Of a stretch of 64,000 bases of DNA, positions 47,618 through 59,194 are shown piece by piece. The DNA comes from Rhizophlyctis rosea (taxonomy: Eukaryota > Chytridiomycota > Chytridiomycetes > Rhizophlyctidales > Rhizophlyctidaceae): contig JADGJC010000096.1 in the NCBI GenBank assembly GCA_027596075.1, positions 1 through 64,000 of the forward strand, in the 5' to 3' direction. Every line of letters starts with the position of its first letter. Position 1 is the stretch's first letter. The translations under genes and the position numbers were made by a program. Under the pieces are notes generated by a model, which was not told the DNA's origin, made no database searches, and saw only the letters and a list, made by a program, of their open reading frames with translations.

Positions 47618-50600
47618 TCAAACCCCACCCCGACCCCCACCACCCCTCCACCCCCTCACAGCACCCACAACCTCCCCCGCAACACCCCCAACAACTCCCC
47701 AATACCTCTCATTAACCTCCCGATCAAACACCCGAATATGCGCCATGATTTCGTCCGGCACGTCCATTTCGACCGTTTTAAAGAGGTGCGCGTGCCGGTG
47801 TGGGGGGAGGGAGATGAAGGTTCGGGGTGTTTGGTGGGGTGTTTGTTGTTGGGTTGGTGGTGGTGGTGGGGGAGGAGGTGGTGGCGCTACGGAGGAGGTG
47901 GTGGATCGGAGGGATGTTAGGGCTGTTGCGAGGGTTGTTAGGGTTGATGTTATTGTTGTGGGTTGGTGGGGTGGTATATGTGATGGGGCGGTGGTTGGGA
48001 CGGAGGGCGACGACACGTCAGCAGTTTTAGGTGGAAGTGGAGGAAGTGCCGGTCGCTTGGCGGCAAGACTTTCCGCAAACGCCGCCGCGACGGAAGATCT
48101 GGGTGTCTTTTTCGGCGCCGTATGCTCCGACCCCTTGTCCTCCCCAACCGATATCCCATCCCCAACTGGCCGCTCCCCACTATCCACAACCATCGCATCG
48201 TCCGAACCCTCCTCCACCCCTCCATAGCCATCCGCCCCAACAACCTGCCTCAACCTCTTCTTAACCCTATCCCCAGCCTCCCTCCCAACCTCCTCCTTAA
48301 CCTTCTCAGCATCCCTAACAACCTTCGCCTTCTCTTCCCGCTCATGAAGCAACTTCTCCTTCGTAAACATTCCCTTCGTCAACGTCCTTCCCGCAATCTC
48401 CGCACTCTTCCTCGCCGTTTCCGGTCCCGTTTCTTGTAACGGGAGCTGGAAGAGATCAACAATTCTTAGGGCTCAATAAGGGCCGCAAACAAATGATTAT
48501 CCAAAGCCGAAGAAAACATACCTCAACATAAAAACACCGAAACTTCAACTTCCCCTCCCCAACATCCTGACAAATCTCGTCCATCCGCTGTCCCATCCCA
48601 CTCACTCCCTGTCATCATTCCCCACGAAAAACAAACGCAAAAATAGAAATGTAAATAAATAGAACCGATCAAGCTGCCCACAACGCTGACTCGGCAAACC
48701 CCCGCCCCCCCCCCCACACCCGCAGACCCCACCACCGGCGCCGGCACCGGCGGCCCACTCGGACCCCCACCCCCCTCCCCACCCCCATTCACCCTCCTCG
48801 AACTCACCCCCGGCGGAACCGCCACCACCCCACCNNNNNNNNNNCCCCCCCAAAAAACAATGCCCTTCCCGCCAAACACTCTCCCCCCCAAACCGCGCCA
48901 AAAAAAAATCAAAAAATCAGACAACCAAAGGACCTACCTCCCCCCACAAAGGATACAAAAACTGCAAATACTTCCTCCCCTCCTGAACATGACTCAACGC
49001 GTACGCCGTAGCAACTTTCCTCGCTACCGGCCCGGCACCCGCCATAACCGCCGCCCCGCCAGCATAATACGCTCCAGCCGCTAACCCGGCACCGGCAAGG
49101 CCCAACGTAACCCACGTCGTCCAATTTACGTCTCTTAGGTACGATGGTGAGGCACTGGGAGGAGGAAGTGTGGAGGAGGTGGTGGGGGTGCCGTGCTCGC
49201 TTTCGCTATCTTCTACGGCTGCGGCCGCGGCGCCCATGGCGGCGGCGAAGAGGACGGCTTCGTCTTGCAGGCCGTCGGTGGGTGCGGAGGGTGGTGGTGG
49301 TGGAGATGCGGAGGTGGGGTTTGGGCAAACTATTTCTTGACTAAGAGACGCGGCAGAAGGGGTTGCATCTATTTCCATTGCTACGGGCATGGCTGCGGAA
49401 GATCTATCTACTTCACCAGACGCCTGCAACACATCGTCCTTGCCATCCGTGATTGCCGCCCCTGCTGCGGCAGTCGCCAAAGCTGCCTCCAAACTAGCTT
49501 CATCGTCCACTGCTACCGAACTTGCGTCTCCCGACACCGCGGCCGCGACCATTCCATCTCCCGTCCCGACACTACTCAAGTCCTTCGCCCCAGGCCCAGA
49601 TCTACCCCACAGAACCGGAATCGCCGGCAAAGCCGTAACAGCCGAAGTCCCAACGTCATACGCCGCTCTCGCCGCCAAGCTCGCAGCCGACGGCAAATAC
49701 CCTATAGCCTGTACGCCCGCGTGTATCCCAGTAGTGGACGCCTGAATGACTTGTCCGGGCATGTTTGTCACTACCTCTCTGCTAGAGTGCAAGACTTGCA
49801 CGGCTGCTCCGGGAAGAGCCGTGACTGCGTCTGAGCCTGCTTGGATCACATGTGGAATAGCTTGGACTACCGTCGTAGCGGACGACCCAACAGCGTATGT
49901 TCCGTTTCTAACCGTCTCACTAACTGTGTAGATACTACTGCCCACGGCATTCGTACCCGCCTGGACGGCGTGGGTGATGGTTTCGGCTAATGGGATGGAG
50001 GGGAGTGTCGGAGGCGTGATTGTGGGTAAAACAGGGAGAGAAGGGACGTATTCTTTTATGATTGCTCCAGCGCGGGAGGTTGCTGCTGCGGTGTATACGC
50101 GCGGATTGAGACCGTAGAAAGGGGTGTCGACGGAAATTATGGATATGATGTTGGGGAGGCTTTCTTTTGCGAGGTATCTCCATGTGGGGTCTTCGGGCTT
50201 TACTCCGCCTCCTCCCGGCCACCATTTTCCGAGGGATGCAAGCCAACCCTAATCGCAATGGGGTTTTGGGTCATTGAGAATTGCACCCGAAAATGTACAG
50301 ACACGCACATGAACTTTTGACACTCATGATAGCTCACCTTGTCACCATCACTCGCCTCACCAATCTTCTTTAACCTTCGGTAAGCTTCCACCGCCAAAAT
50401 ACCTCCCATCGAATGACCCACAAGAATGACAGCATCCACTCCGGCACTAACAATCCCGGCTGCACCCGTGTCTCCACCGGCCGTGGAGTTGCCGCCGAGT
50501 GCGCTTCCTTCGTTCCAACCCTGCACGCCATGACTCTTGACGCCATTTAACATCAACCAAGCAGTGAGGGCCTCGACTGCAGCAGTTGGGTCCCCTTTTG

Positions 50601-50808
50601 TGTCAAAACGCGGGAAAACCCTTGCCTCGAGGCGGACATTTAGTGCGGCGAATTGGGGGAGTGAGCGTACGTGGGAGGATAAGTCTAGTGGGAAGGACTC
50701 GAAAGTGTGTTCTGAGCCCAGGAAGCCGTGGATGAAGAGGAGAAGGACGTTTTTGGTTGGGGATGGAGTGCTTGTTGAGGGTGTGTGTGGGGTGTGCGGT
50801 GACGACAT
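47618..50808 (-). CDS. Large fungal alpha/beta hydrolase (lipase-like), about 898 aa
   Basis: Four exons (50808-50338, 50248-48938, 48608-48522, 48445-47618) join in phase 0. The N-terminal hydrolase domain has LLLFIHGFLGSEHTF (oxyanion loop) and VILVGHSMGGILAVEAYRRL (nucleophile elbow). SVDTPFYGLNP follows, as in PGAP1- and DUF676-like lipases. An Ala/Val-rich middle (about 250 residues) leads to a Gly/Ala-rich hydrophobic stretch (VTLGLAGAGLAAGAYYAGGA). It is followed by YALSHVQEGRKYLQFLYPLWGE, KLKFRCFYVELPL, RTFISLPP and DEIMAHIRVFD. This order matches a family of fungal hydrolases in which the late AHxxxF segment probably supplies the catalytic His. Intron 2 contains an assembly gap. The substrate is unknown; the hydrophobic stretch suggests membrane association. 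Confidence 0.88.
48835..48844. other. Assembly gap (10 N) inside an intron
   Basis: Ten N sit in intron 2 of the hydrolase gene, flanked by C-rich low-complexity sequence (cccccc on the right, accacccc on the left). The real length is unknown. The coding exons on both sides join in frame without it. Confidence 0.95.
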
Positions 50809-51294
50809 GAGTGTTTTGTTTAGAAACGAGTGTGTGAGTGTGTGAGTGTGTTGTGCAAAGGGCTGCCTGTTACTGTGTGTTGAAAGAAGGGTGGGTATGT
50901 ATACTCTGAGAGGAAAGACTGCAAGAAATGACCTTCACACCTTCAACCGACTAAGATCATCATCTCAGCAAGCAAGCACTGGGCAGTCTTTGGCCCCAGC
51001 CACTCCAATGACCAGGCTCGGACTCCGGAGGCTGGAGGCGAGAGCGACGTCATGTATGTGTCCGATCATCCTGACTCCTGACTCCTGAGCCACCACGGAG
51101 GACCCTGTAATAAGTACAACAGCCCTTTGGTTTTGGTCACTTTGGTCCACAACCCCCTTCCCAAGGTCACAAGGTGCCCAACCGCTCATGCACCCACCAC
51201 TCCCACCAAGTGCACCCTGGACCTTTCCTTATTGAAACCACATTCTACCCTCACCTGCCATTGCCCAACCATCAACTCAGCAACAGAACCCACA
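50809..51294. other. Divergent promoter region
   Basis: Head-to-head spacing between the hydrolase and an F-box-family gene. A plus-strand frame continues open upstream of 51295, to 51127, but looks noncoding. A gtgtgagtgtgtgag microsatellite lies near 50830-50850. Confidence 0.6.
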
Positions 51295-52686
51295 ATGTCC
51301 TCCTCACTCATCTATCAACTCAATAACCTGCACTGGTCGCACAACTCTCCTCCCACAACCACTCGCAAACCTTCGCCACAACTCCTACCAGACATCCTCA
51401 TCCACATCTTCGCCCTTCCCGCCATAACAGTCCCCGACCTCCTCCGCTGCGAACAAGTCTGCAGGATCTGGCGTAATTTGATACGTGGCAACAATACTCA
51501 GGTATGTGACCATACTTGGAATCGGCCGTGGGAGCCGTGCACCTTACCCGACGCAAAACCTGTGGAGCTTCTTGACGGTTACAGGCTGCGCAGAAAGGGC
51601 ACGCGGACGTATCGGGATTTGTTATGGTCTCGCCCTCTCATTAACACCTGGATCAACGACAAATGGAAAGTTCAAGGCGTTCGACCGGACGGACAAATCA
51701 TTCTTCGCTATAGCTTGAGTAATAAATACATCTTCGAACGGCTGTCAGATCCAGCTGGAGCCTTCCTTGACGCGGTCTTCATTGAGACGTCCCCTCGACA
51801 AGTGACGGACATTCATTTACGTGGCCAATACATACGCAGCGACACATTGATCCGCCGTTTGTCAAACGGAACCGTCAGATGCGAGGACTGGGACACGGGC
51901 TCGCTAATCTACGAAACAAATGGCAAAGGTTCCGACATCCCCTACTATAACATCGAACAAGTCTCTACCTCCCAATACGTCGCCTATCGTGACAGGGAAT
52001 TTTCGCTTTTTTCGACAAACGATCACTTTCGCACCCTTCCCATCCTTTCCACCTCCGGCGACTCCGGATTTGCAATCAACAACACCCTAGCAGTCGAAAT
52101 GCGTCCACAACAAGACGGTAAAACCCATCTGACCCTCACGCGTCTCACCAACAACTCAATCGTCTTCTCCGTCCCCATCGACGATCCCAATATTTGGAAC
52201 ACAGTCAATCTCACTCGCTTCCACGTGTTTCTGACAAACCGTCAAGGCCGTGTCGTTCGCGTCTTCGACTTCAATGGGAATCAACGTTACGAGCTACGGA
52301 CGGCTGCTGAGGACGATAGAGTTTGGTATTGTCATTTCCCAACCGTGGAGATGGACACGTGTATGGTGATGCAGCCTGACTGGTCGCAGTGGCCGTCACA
52401 TTACCACATATTCGTTTTAGATCCCAAGACGAGGACGAGACAACTGGTTAGGGGTGATAGAGTTAATAGGAGTAATAGTGACTGGGTCAATCATCATGTG
52501 GCGAAGAGGTATGAGGGAGGGGGATGGAGTTTTTGGTTGGGAGTAATGGAATACCCAACTGATGAGGACGGGTCGACGACGGGGGCGGAGGGAAAGATGA
52601 TGTTCTATAGGAAGTGGAAGCATTTTGCGGGCCCGACGTTCGAACAAAACCCGTGCGTTTCTATGTATGAACTTTGGGAGCGGTAG
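51295..52686 (+). CDS. F-box-family protein, intact single-exon copy
   Basis: About 463 residues from the ATG at 51295 (MSSSLIYQLNN). The F-box is near residues 27-65: LLPDILIHIFALPAITVPDL, then LLRCEQVCRIWRNLIR. The rest is the C-terminal domain shared by this local family: YRDLLWSRPL, WKVQGVRPDGQIILR, FLDAVFIETSP, YIRSDTLIRRL, CEDWDTGSLIYE, RVFDFNGNQRYEL, FVLDPKTRTRQL and a tail WSFWLGVMEYPTDEDG. The strand-rich C-terminal region with regularly spaced short motifs suggests a beta-propeller-like substrate-recognition domain, which is inference. Family knowledge: F-box proteins bind Skp1 and deliver substrates to SCF ubiquitin ligases. Unlike the 57.6 kb copy, it has no intron after the F-box. 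The upstream in-frame codons from 51127 look noncoding, so the later ATG was chosen. Confidence 0.87.
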   Translation: MSSSLIYQLNNLHWSHNSPPTTTRKPSPQLLPDILIHIFALPAITVPDLLRCEQVCRIWRNLIRGNNTQVCDHTWNRPWEPCTLPDAKPVELLDGYRLRRKGTRTYRDLLWSRPLINTWINDKWKVQGVRPDGQIILRYSLSNKYIFERLSDPAGAFLDAVFIETSPRQVTDIHLRGQYIRSDTLIRRLSNGTVRCEDWDTGSLIYETNGKGSDIPYYNIEQVSTSQYVAYRDREFSLFSTNDHFRTLPILSTSGDSGFAINNTLAVEMRPQQDGKTHLTLTRLTNNSIVFSVPIDDPNIWNTVNLTRFHVFLTNRQGRVVRVFDFNGNQRYELRTAAEDDRVWYCHFPTVEMDTCMVMQPDWSQWPSHYHIFVLDPKTRTRQLVRGDRVNRSNSDWVNHHVAKRYEGGGWSFWLGVMEYPTDEDGSTTGAEGKMMFYRKWKHFAGPTFEQNPCVSMYELWER

Positions 52687-54195
52687 ATGGTTGGGCATTG
52701 GGTGGGGAGTTTGGCGCGGCATGTAGGATAAGATTCGGAATATAATGGTTTGAGAAGGAAACTAGCTGGGGTAAATCCTCCTCTCAGCCAATCCCGTGCG
52801 CGCTTCCGTTCCGTTTGCCCCATACGATTGCAATTCGTGATCATGCCCGCCTATTTGTGGACATGGTCCTCAAGTGAACAAATGATCTTCCTAAGCCGCA
52901 GGCGAAATGATATCCAACAGGGCGTGTTTTTTATTTGACACGGAACATATAAAACGATGAGTGAATGTCTCTGAATAAAATTCTGCATGGGTCCCCCCAA
53001 GAAATTAAGTCTTCGTGATGTTTGGAACGCACTTACCATCCCTCTTCTGCTTCTCAATATGTTTTATACTCATTCCGTATACTGCTTGAAGCCTTTACGC
53101 ATTAGAATAGGGGACAGCGTGGCGAAAACCTATGATCTCCCACAAATCGAGCACACAGCTCTGCCGAATTCGCTTCATGATCAATGACTTTCGGTGCTCG
53201 CATTCGTGACATGTTCTTCTCCCTAAAACAAGCTCATATGAACACAACTGCCGTTTTCCAAACATTAAGAATGTGACCGTCCCCTACTTGACCATGATGA
53301 CTATCAACTTTAAACCTTCTCCCTCCATGAATAAACTTTAGTAACTTTCGGCTCCGATAACTCAGAACACCAAAGTATCAAAACATTGTCCATCAACTCA
53401 ATCTCGTCTGCGTCCTTCGGATCTCCACTTATACAAAGCCGTGATTTGTAGGAGCTTGTCCACGTCGCCGGTTTCGAGCGTTCTTCGATCGGTTTTGGCC
53501 CGACTGCGCTTGCAGCAAGATAGCGAGAAGATCTGAGACGTTATTGGCGGTTGGAGTCGAATGCTTTTCACACGGATTCGGTGGAGTGGCCGTGGTATGA
53601 TGTTAGTCTTTTATACACTACTGTTTCTGCGGTTGTGGGGTTTATGGAGTGGAAGGTTTCATCATGCCTATTTTATCCTTTATGCAGATTCAGTACCGGT
53701 ACGGGTGTCAGCGAGCTCGTGAACATTTGTACAAACTTATTGTGCGGGAAACACCCCTGTTCGTCGTGCTCTTGAGGTTAGTTCTCGTTCCTGCGTGTAA
53801 GCGTTTTGCATGGCAACTACAATGCACCGGTATCAACTTTTTTGAGATTTTGTTGGCTGGCCATGGTGGAGGGTTGGGTTTACAGCTGATAGGTTGATCA
53901 CACGGCGAGAAGGCGATGGGAGTCAAAACTGAAATGTGTGTGTCCGACCATCCGAACACCCAAGACACACAAGCCCCAACTTCCAAGCCTGCTGTTGACT
54001 TCTCAACTTCTCAGTCAGTCGATAACACGCAACCATGAAGCGGTAGGACCCCACCCTGAACCTTCTTTCTGCCACAAGTTGAAAACCCGTGCCAACTGCT
54101 TCCCCAAAGTCGTTAACACACACTTCACCTTGTCAGAATATATATTCATAGTTTCAAACTGCGGCCTTCACATAAGATCACAACTCGTCTTCGCC
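52687..54195. other. Intergenic, no gene recognised
   Basis: This stretch holds the 3' flank of the F-box-family gene and the upstream region of the next gene. Short frames only; no domain, repeat array or RNA is recognised. Confidence 0.5.
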
Positions 54196-55234
54196 ATGTC
54201 TGAAGCGGAAGCGTCAGGGTCTGGTGCTCCCACCACTCCCACCCCCTCCGTTTTTCACCTCCAATCTCACGAAACCATGTCCACAACCGGCACCAACACC
54301 GCTCTAGCGTACCTTCAAAGCACGCCGCCCCCAACAGTCATAACCCACCTCCGCCAAACCCACCTCCACACCAACCACAACAACCAACCCTCCACCTCCC
54401 TCTCCACCTCCCTCGCCGCCCTCGCACCCCTCACCTTCCCCTGGTGCGACCCCGCAGGCCCCATGCCCGTACCCCTCCCATCCACGGCCCCCGACCCCTC
54501 AGAAGCTTTCGTGAACGACGACACACTCTTCACCGCCTCCACCTCCTCAACCGAAAAGCACCACCACGACCAAAACCAAAACCAAGAACACAAACCCCAC
54601 ATCGGCTTCCTATCCGAGCCGTTCGAAGAATGCGAAATCGTGCTGAACCGTCCGAAAGAAGGCGGGGTTTTGATTCCTGAGAAGAAGATTTTGTATTTGC
54701 CGTTTGACACGCGTGTGACGCGGGAAGTCGCCTTGGAGGATTATGTGGGGGTTTGGGAGTGTGTGAATGCTTATGGTACTTATCCTGCCGGTGTTTTCGA
54801 GGATGCTAGAGGCGTTGTGGTGCATGTTGCTGAGGATGGTGGAGGTGTTGCGTGGGTTTGGTCGTCAGGGACATGTGTCGTGAGACGGAAGATGCAGATT
54901 CGGTGGGGGCTAGTCACCATTTGCATTCCGTGCATGCTCGGTTCAGGAATCCCAACAAACCCGGTGCCATCGCATCCTCCCCGGCACCGAAGAAAACGAA
55001 ACCCCCGAATACGAATACGTCCTCCGAAAAGAATCCACCCGCACCCGCGGATACAGCATCATGCTCACAAAATCCATGTTCGCCCCCTCCGACTTTCTCG
55101 TTCCTTACACCTGTCTCCTCTCAACCGGCATCCACCGCGGAGAGCACTCACATCAGTGCTCATGGCGAGTGGTCGCTCAAATCCCAGTCAGCGCATATGG
55201 CGCTTCTGAAGCTGTCTTTCCCATCGGGACATGA
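54196..55234 (+). CDS. Unrecognised two-exon protein
   Basis: Two exons (54196-54879, 54947-55234) separated by a 67-nt intron with clean GT-AG sites join in phase 0 to 323 residues. The N-terminal 130 residues are Ser/Thr/Pro/His-rich and probably disordered. The remainder looks folded: EPFEECEIVLNRPKEGG, EKKILYLPFDTRVTREVAL, EDYVGVWECVNAYGTYPAG, GTEENETPEYEYVLRKES, MFAPSDFLVPYTCLLSTG, and a C-terminal stretch WRVVAQIPVSAYGASEAV ending at TGA 55232-55234. Alternating strand-like segments suggest a beta-rich fold. I recognise no family. It lies between two F-box-family members and shares their strand, but shows no sequence relation to them. Confidence 0.65.
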
Positions 55235-55365
55235 GGTGGCGATGATTTTGCGGAAGATGACGGTGGCGAAAGAACCTACTACGGCTAATGCATCGGCATG
55301 CGCTGATCGTGTTGGCGATGAGGTTGTTGATGGAGATGGGGATCAAGTTATGAAGGGCGCTCCGG

Positions 55366-56917
55366 ATGACGGCGGAGATCGGAACGGCAATGACGAAAGC
55401 CCAGTCTTTGCAATCGCCAGGTCCCAATCTTCCAACGGAGATATTGAGGATGATCTTCCCTCACTCTGTTGTTGGCATCATGACAACAGCCCGTAAACAA
55501 GTTTCTCTGTTTGTTCAGCAATGCGCAGACGTGCAACGCATTGTACAGCTTGCACTGCGAGAGCAACAGTTTGTCAGTGTCCGTCAAAGACCTGCTTCGG
55601 TGCGAGTGCGTTTGTAAAGTTTGGCGAAACACCATACGGTCGTATGAAGTTGATGCTAAGGTGCGTGTTTGTTTACTCTTTGATTTGTTTGCGTAGCTAC
55701 GCTCGGGCGTTAATGAAGAATGGAGACAAAGGCGACTTTATCAGACGTGACTTGCTTTGGAGTCAAGCTCTTTCACCCACTGGTCTCACCCCTAGTGAGT
55801 GGAAAGTGTCGGGGGTGCGGGCCAATGGTCACGTCATTCTGTCGAATAAGGATTTTAGATATGTGTATATTGTTGGAATTCCGCAGCCGGGCACGGTTGG
55901 GTTCGTCGACTCCGTCTTTACCGACAGCACTCCGCCACCGGATGCGGATATTTGGGTTGATGCCACCTCGTACATTCGGACGGACACCCTGATCAAAGCG
56001 CCCGAAGGACCGTATCAGACTTCCACATTGATCGATTGGGAGACTGGCAGCAGCATTCCCAATTCAAAGTTTCGAGATCACGGCCTTCATCCTAATGGTA
56101 CCACCACGCAAATGTTCGAGTCCGTTTACGCCTTCAACCAATTCGTTTCCAGCAGAGACATTCGTTTTCTCGCAAATGGCTCCATCGCTCACAATATTGG
56201 ACGACACACTCGGGCCTACGTGAACAACAACGACTTTGTTGCAGAAATCATCACTGATCCTGGTCCCGGTATTCTTGGCCCACGAACCACCAGTCTTGTA
56301 CTCACACGCATCAGGGATAAGAAGACGATCTTCTCAGTCCCCATTACAAACTTGAGAGGCACCCAACATCTGCATCAGCCGGTTTAATGTTTTCATGATG
56401 ACTGCTGATTGCTGTATCATCCGAGTGTTTGACTTCACGGGGGAGGAACTTTACAACATGCGACCATTTGACGATCTGTTACTGGAGCACTATCCGCACG
56501 TCCCGGAACAACCCATCGCATGTTTGGCCGAAATTGACGATTCGCTGGTTATTCCCCTGCCGTCGTGTTGTTTGCCTCGTGGTGGCGGCGAAGGGGGGTT
56601 GACTGTTTTGGACCCCAAGGGAAGGACGAAGCGGATTCATAGGATTAGTAACATTTTCCAAAGTCGATGTCGACGCGTTACGGACGTCATGACGGGAAGG
56701 GTGGAGAAGAAGGTGGAGCGGGTGCCTCGGAGGGTGCCGCGGAATGTCGGGATGGTTTTGGTTGGCTATCAAGGAATTTCCGGTCAGGGATATTGAGATT
56801 GATGGAAGAAAGGAGTCTGTGGCGACGGGAGAGGAGGGGAGGGTGAAGATTGTGTGGAAGTGGAAGAGGGTGGAGGCGGATGAGTTGACGGAGTTTTGGT
56901 GGTATTTGATTCGGTAG
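55366..56917 (+). pseudogene. F-box-family paralogue with frameshifts and a deletion
   Basis: The start (55366) gives an F-box, NLPTEILRMIFPHS, then SVKDLLRCECVCKVWRNTIR, that can be joined by an 84-nt intron (55493-55576). The segment that follows in relatives (DVATLxWAWSxPWxP) is missing and the next splice phase does not match. The body is recognisable: RRDLLWSQAL, WKVSGVRANGHVI, FVDSVFTDSTP, YIRTDTLIKAP, LIDWETGSSI. A one-base shift near 56362 ends the frame at HLHQPV-stop, while the continuation ISRFNVFMMTADCCIIRVFD is in another frame. A second shift near 56750 moves the tail (WFWLAIKEFPVRDIEI) to a third frame, which ends at 56917. These changes indicate a broken copy. Confidence 0.82.
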
Positions 56918-57582
56918 GGTGGGTGGGATTGTGGGAGGTGTTTGGAGGGAAGGAGTTTCAGTGTAGCTTAGCATATAGTTGTAGTGATGGATTGGCGGAC
57001 GCCCTTCCGTTTCGAAGCGTTGATATAGCTATGCGAAGGAGTTGCTAGTCATGTCTAACTGTTAATATGATGAAATTTCAACATTGATATGCGAGTTTTC
57101 TGATGCATGATAGGACCCTTCTGTTTGCTTCTTTCCAGCTGCGCCACGCCTGGAGTGGGTGAATCGCTGCACATTTCCAGAGCACTTTTTTGATTCAGAT
57201 CGCGCACATCTCCCAACGCTGGTTTTTTGTGTTGACTCTGACCAGCATCCTCCCGCGTATAGCGTCTTCAGTCCCGGTTACATAACGATGACGGAGGAGG
57301 GAATCAATGTTTATGAAACGAATTTGCTGGAGGCTGTGGAGCATCTTGAGAAGATGGAGACGAGTACGTCTCAACCATATTCTTGTTAATAAACCTCACA
57401 CGCAACCTCCACGACCTTACTGGGTCTCCTGCATAGGAAATCTCTTGTATGCTTTTGAAAAGATAAAAGATGAACTGAATCGACGGCAGGAGGCTGATCA
57501 GGTAGACATTTCGATACCACGGAAGGACGTTGGAAGCTTTTTTTTTCAATTGACGATTTTGATGCTTTTTTCGTGGCAGTCT
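56918..57582. other. Intergenic, spacer between F-box-family copies
   Basis: An open frame from 57307 runs into the next gene, but its first 90 codons are not shared with relatives and look noncoding. Nothing else is recognised. Confidence 0.5.
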
Positions 57583-59194
57583 ATGTCAATCGGTGACGGA
57601 GCGAGTCGGTCCCCACCCGAGGTCCTTTACCAGATTTTTGCGTCCTCGCCGCTATCTGTTCAGGATGTGTTGAGGTGCGAACAAGTTTGTGGGAAGTGGC
57701 GGTCGGTAATCCGTGACCACCGATGGGATAGCCAGGTTCGTTGTTTTGCTGAATGCCGAGGGGTTGTCCACCTTGCATTTGCGCTTTTTGAGACAGTCTG
57801 GTTGTCGCAATTGGCGACCTCGCGCTCTTGTTTTCATTGGTCTTTGATTTTAATACAATGCATATTGATAGATTTGGAAGCCAAAGCTCCTCAACGCGTT
57901 CCCTGCTGGCTGTTTTCCCGCCCGATGTGGACATGAAACTTGGAAGGATGTCGCTACGCTGTGCTGGGCTTGGAGCCGTCCGTGGAGTCCAGAAGAAGTG
58001 GCTGATGCTGAAGTGGTAGAGATTGAGCCGAGGAGAAGGTTGAAGAGGTTCGAGGACACCAAAAAGTCAGATTTGCTTTGGTGCCGGGAGCTTGACTACC
58101 TACATGGTCGGGGAGAATCAAGCCACTGGGAAGTTGGGGGCGTCCGCGCAGACGGACAGTTCATTTTGACAGACAGGAGCCCCAGCGACTTCATCGAGGG
58201 TTTCTACCATCCAAGGCCACCCGATGCTTTTGTTCCAAATGGATTTCTTGACACCGTCTTCGAAGAAACCGTTCCTCGTCAGATCTCCAACATCGTCACA
58301 TGGCGCACACGATACACCCGCACGAACACCCTATTGCGCAGGTCGCCGGTGCGAGGATCCCCACTTGTATTTGAAGACTGGGACACTGGTGCTCCTATCC
58401 CCTACACCGGTACATATAATTGGCCATCATCGTGCAATAGGTCCAACATTTTTGAGTCCGTATATTACATCGACGACGGCTTGGGGATTCGTGCCCTCCA
58501 CGATCATTCGACAATCTACCCTCACGATTTCAGAACAACATACGCCATTAACGGTGAGTTTGTAGCTGAATTACATCAATTCCAACACACTATTGTCTTC
58601 ACTTTGAAATTCACTCGTCTGTCTGATCGTCAGAATCTATTCACAAAGCTGCTTCATACCAACACCTACGGTATGTCACTATCGTTGAGCCGCTTCCACG
58701 TCTTCGTTGCGGAACCAGACTGCTACAGCATCTGCGTGTTCAGCTACCACGGCGAGAAGCTCTACACTCTTCCCGCTTTCGAAAACATCCTCTCTCTAGT
58801 GGACCTCAACGTTCGCAGCGTCATTTCGCAATACATCACCTCCATGGCGGACATGGACGACTTCATGATTGTGCCATTACCGACACAACTCTTTGGGAAC
58901 TTTCCTCGCGTCCCCGACGGTGGGCTAACCGTTTTCGACCCTAAACGGCGGACGAAGCAAGTCTTCAGAATGTGTGAAGGGGAGAGGACACGGCAGAAGC
59001 AGGTTAGAGATAGTGTGACGGGGGAGGAGAAGGTTGTGGCGGAACGATTAGCGCGGGAGGGGGGACTGTGCGATTTGGGACGGGGATTTTGGGTTGCGAC
59101 GAAGGAGTTTGAGACGGTTGAGGTGAGTGGAATGGAGGAGTGTAGGGAGGGGCGAGCAAGGTTGGTTTGGAAGTGGCGGGAGGCGGATGAGTAG
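57583..59194 (+). CDS. F-box-family protein, intact two-exon copy
   Basis: Exon 1 (57583-57735) encodes the F-box: SPPEVLYQIFASSPLSVQDV then LRCEQVCGKWRSVIR. A 211-nt intron follows. Exon 2 (57947-59194) begins DVATLCWAWSRPWSPEEV and runs through KSDLLWCREL, WEVGGVRADGQFIL, FLDTVFEETVP, YTRTNTLLRRS, FEDWDTGAPIPY, CVFSYHGEKLY, LTVFDPKRRTKQV and the tail RGFWVATKEFETVEV. The total is about 466 residues with no interruption. Together with the 51.3 kb copy it defines the family: an N-terminal Skp1-binding F-box followed by a roughly 380-residue domain, probably for substrate recognition. The upstream ATG at 57307 was rejected because relatives do not share its extension. Confidence 0.88.

Noticed and set aside
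47738..48227. Long plus-strand Gly/Trp-rich frames
   Set aside because: These are antisense shadows of the proline-rich exon of the hydrolase gene.
51127..51294. In-frame upstream extension of the F-box-family gene
   Set aside because: Relatives do not share it and it reads as noncoding; the ATG at 51295 places the F-box at the expected distance.
57307..57582. In-frame extension upstream of the 57.6 kb F-box-family copy
   Set aside because: Not present in relatives; basic and aromatic composition is unlike the family.
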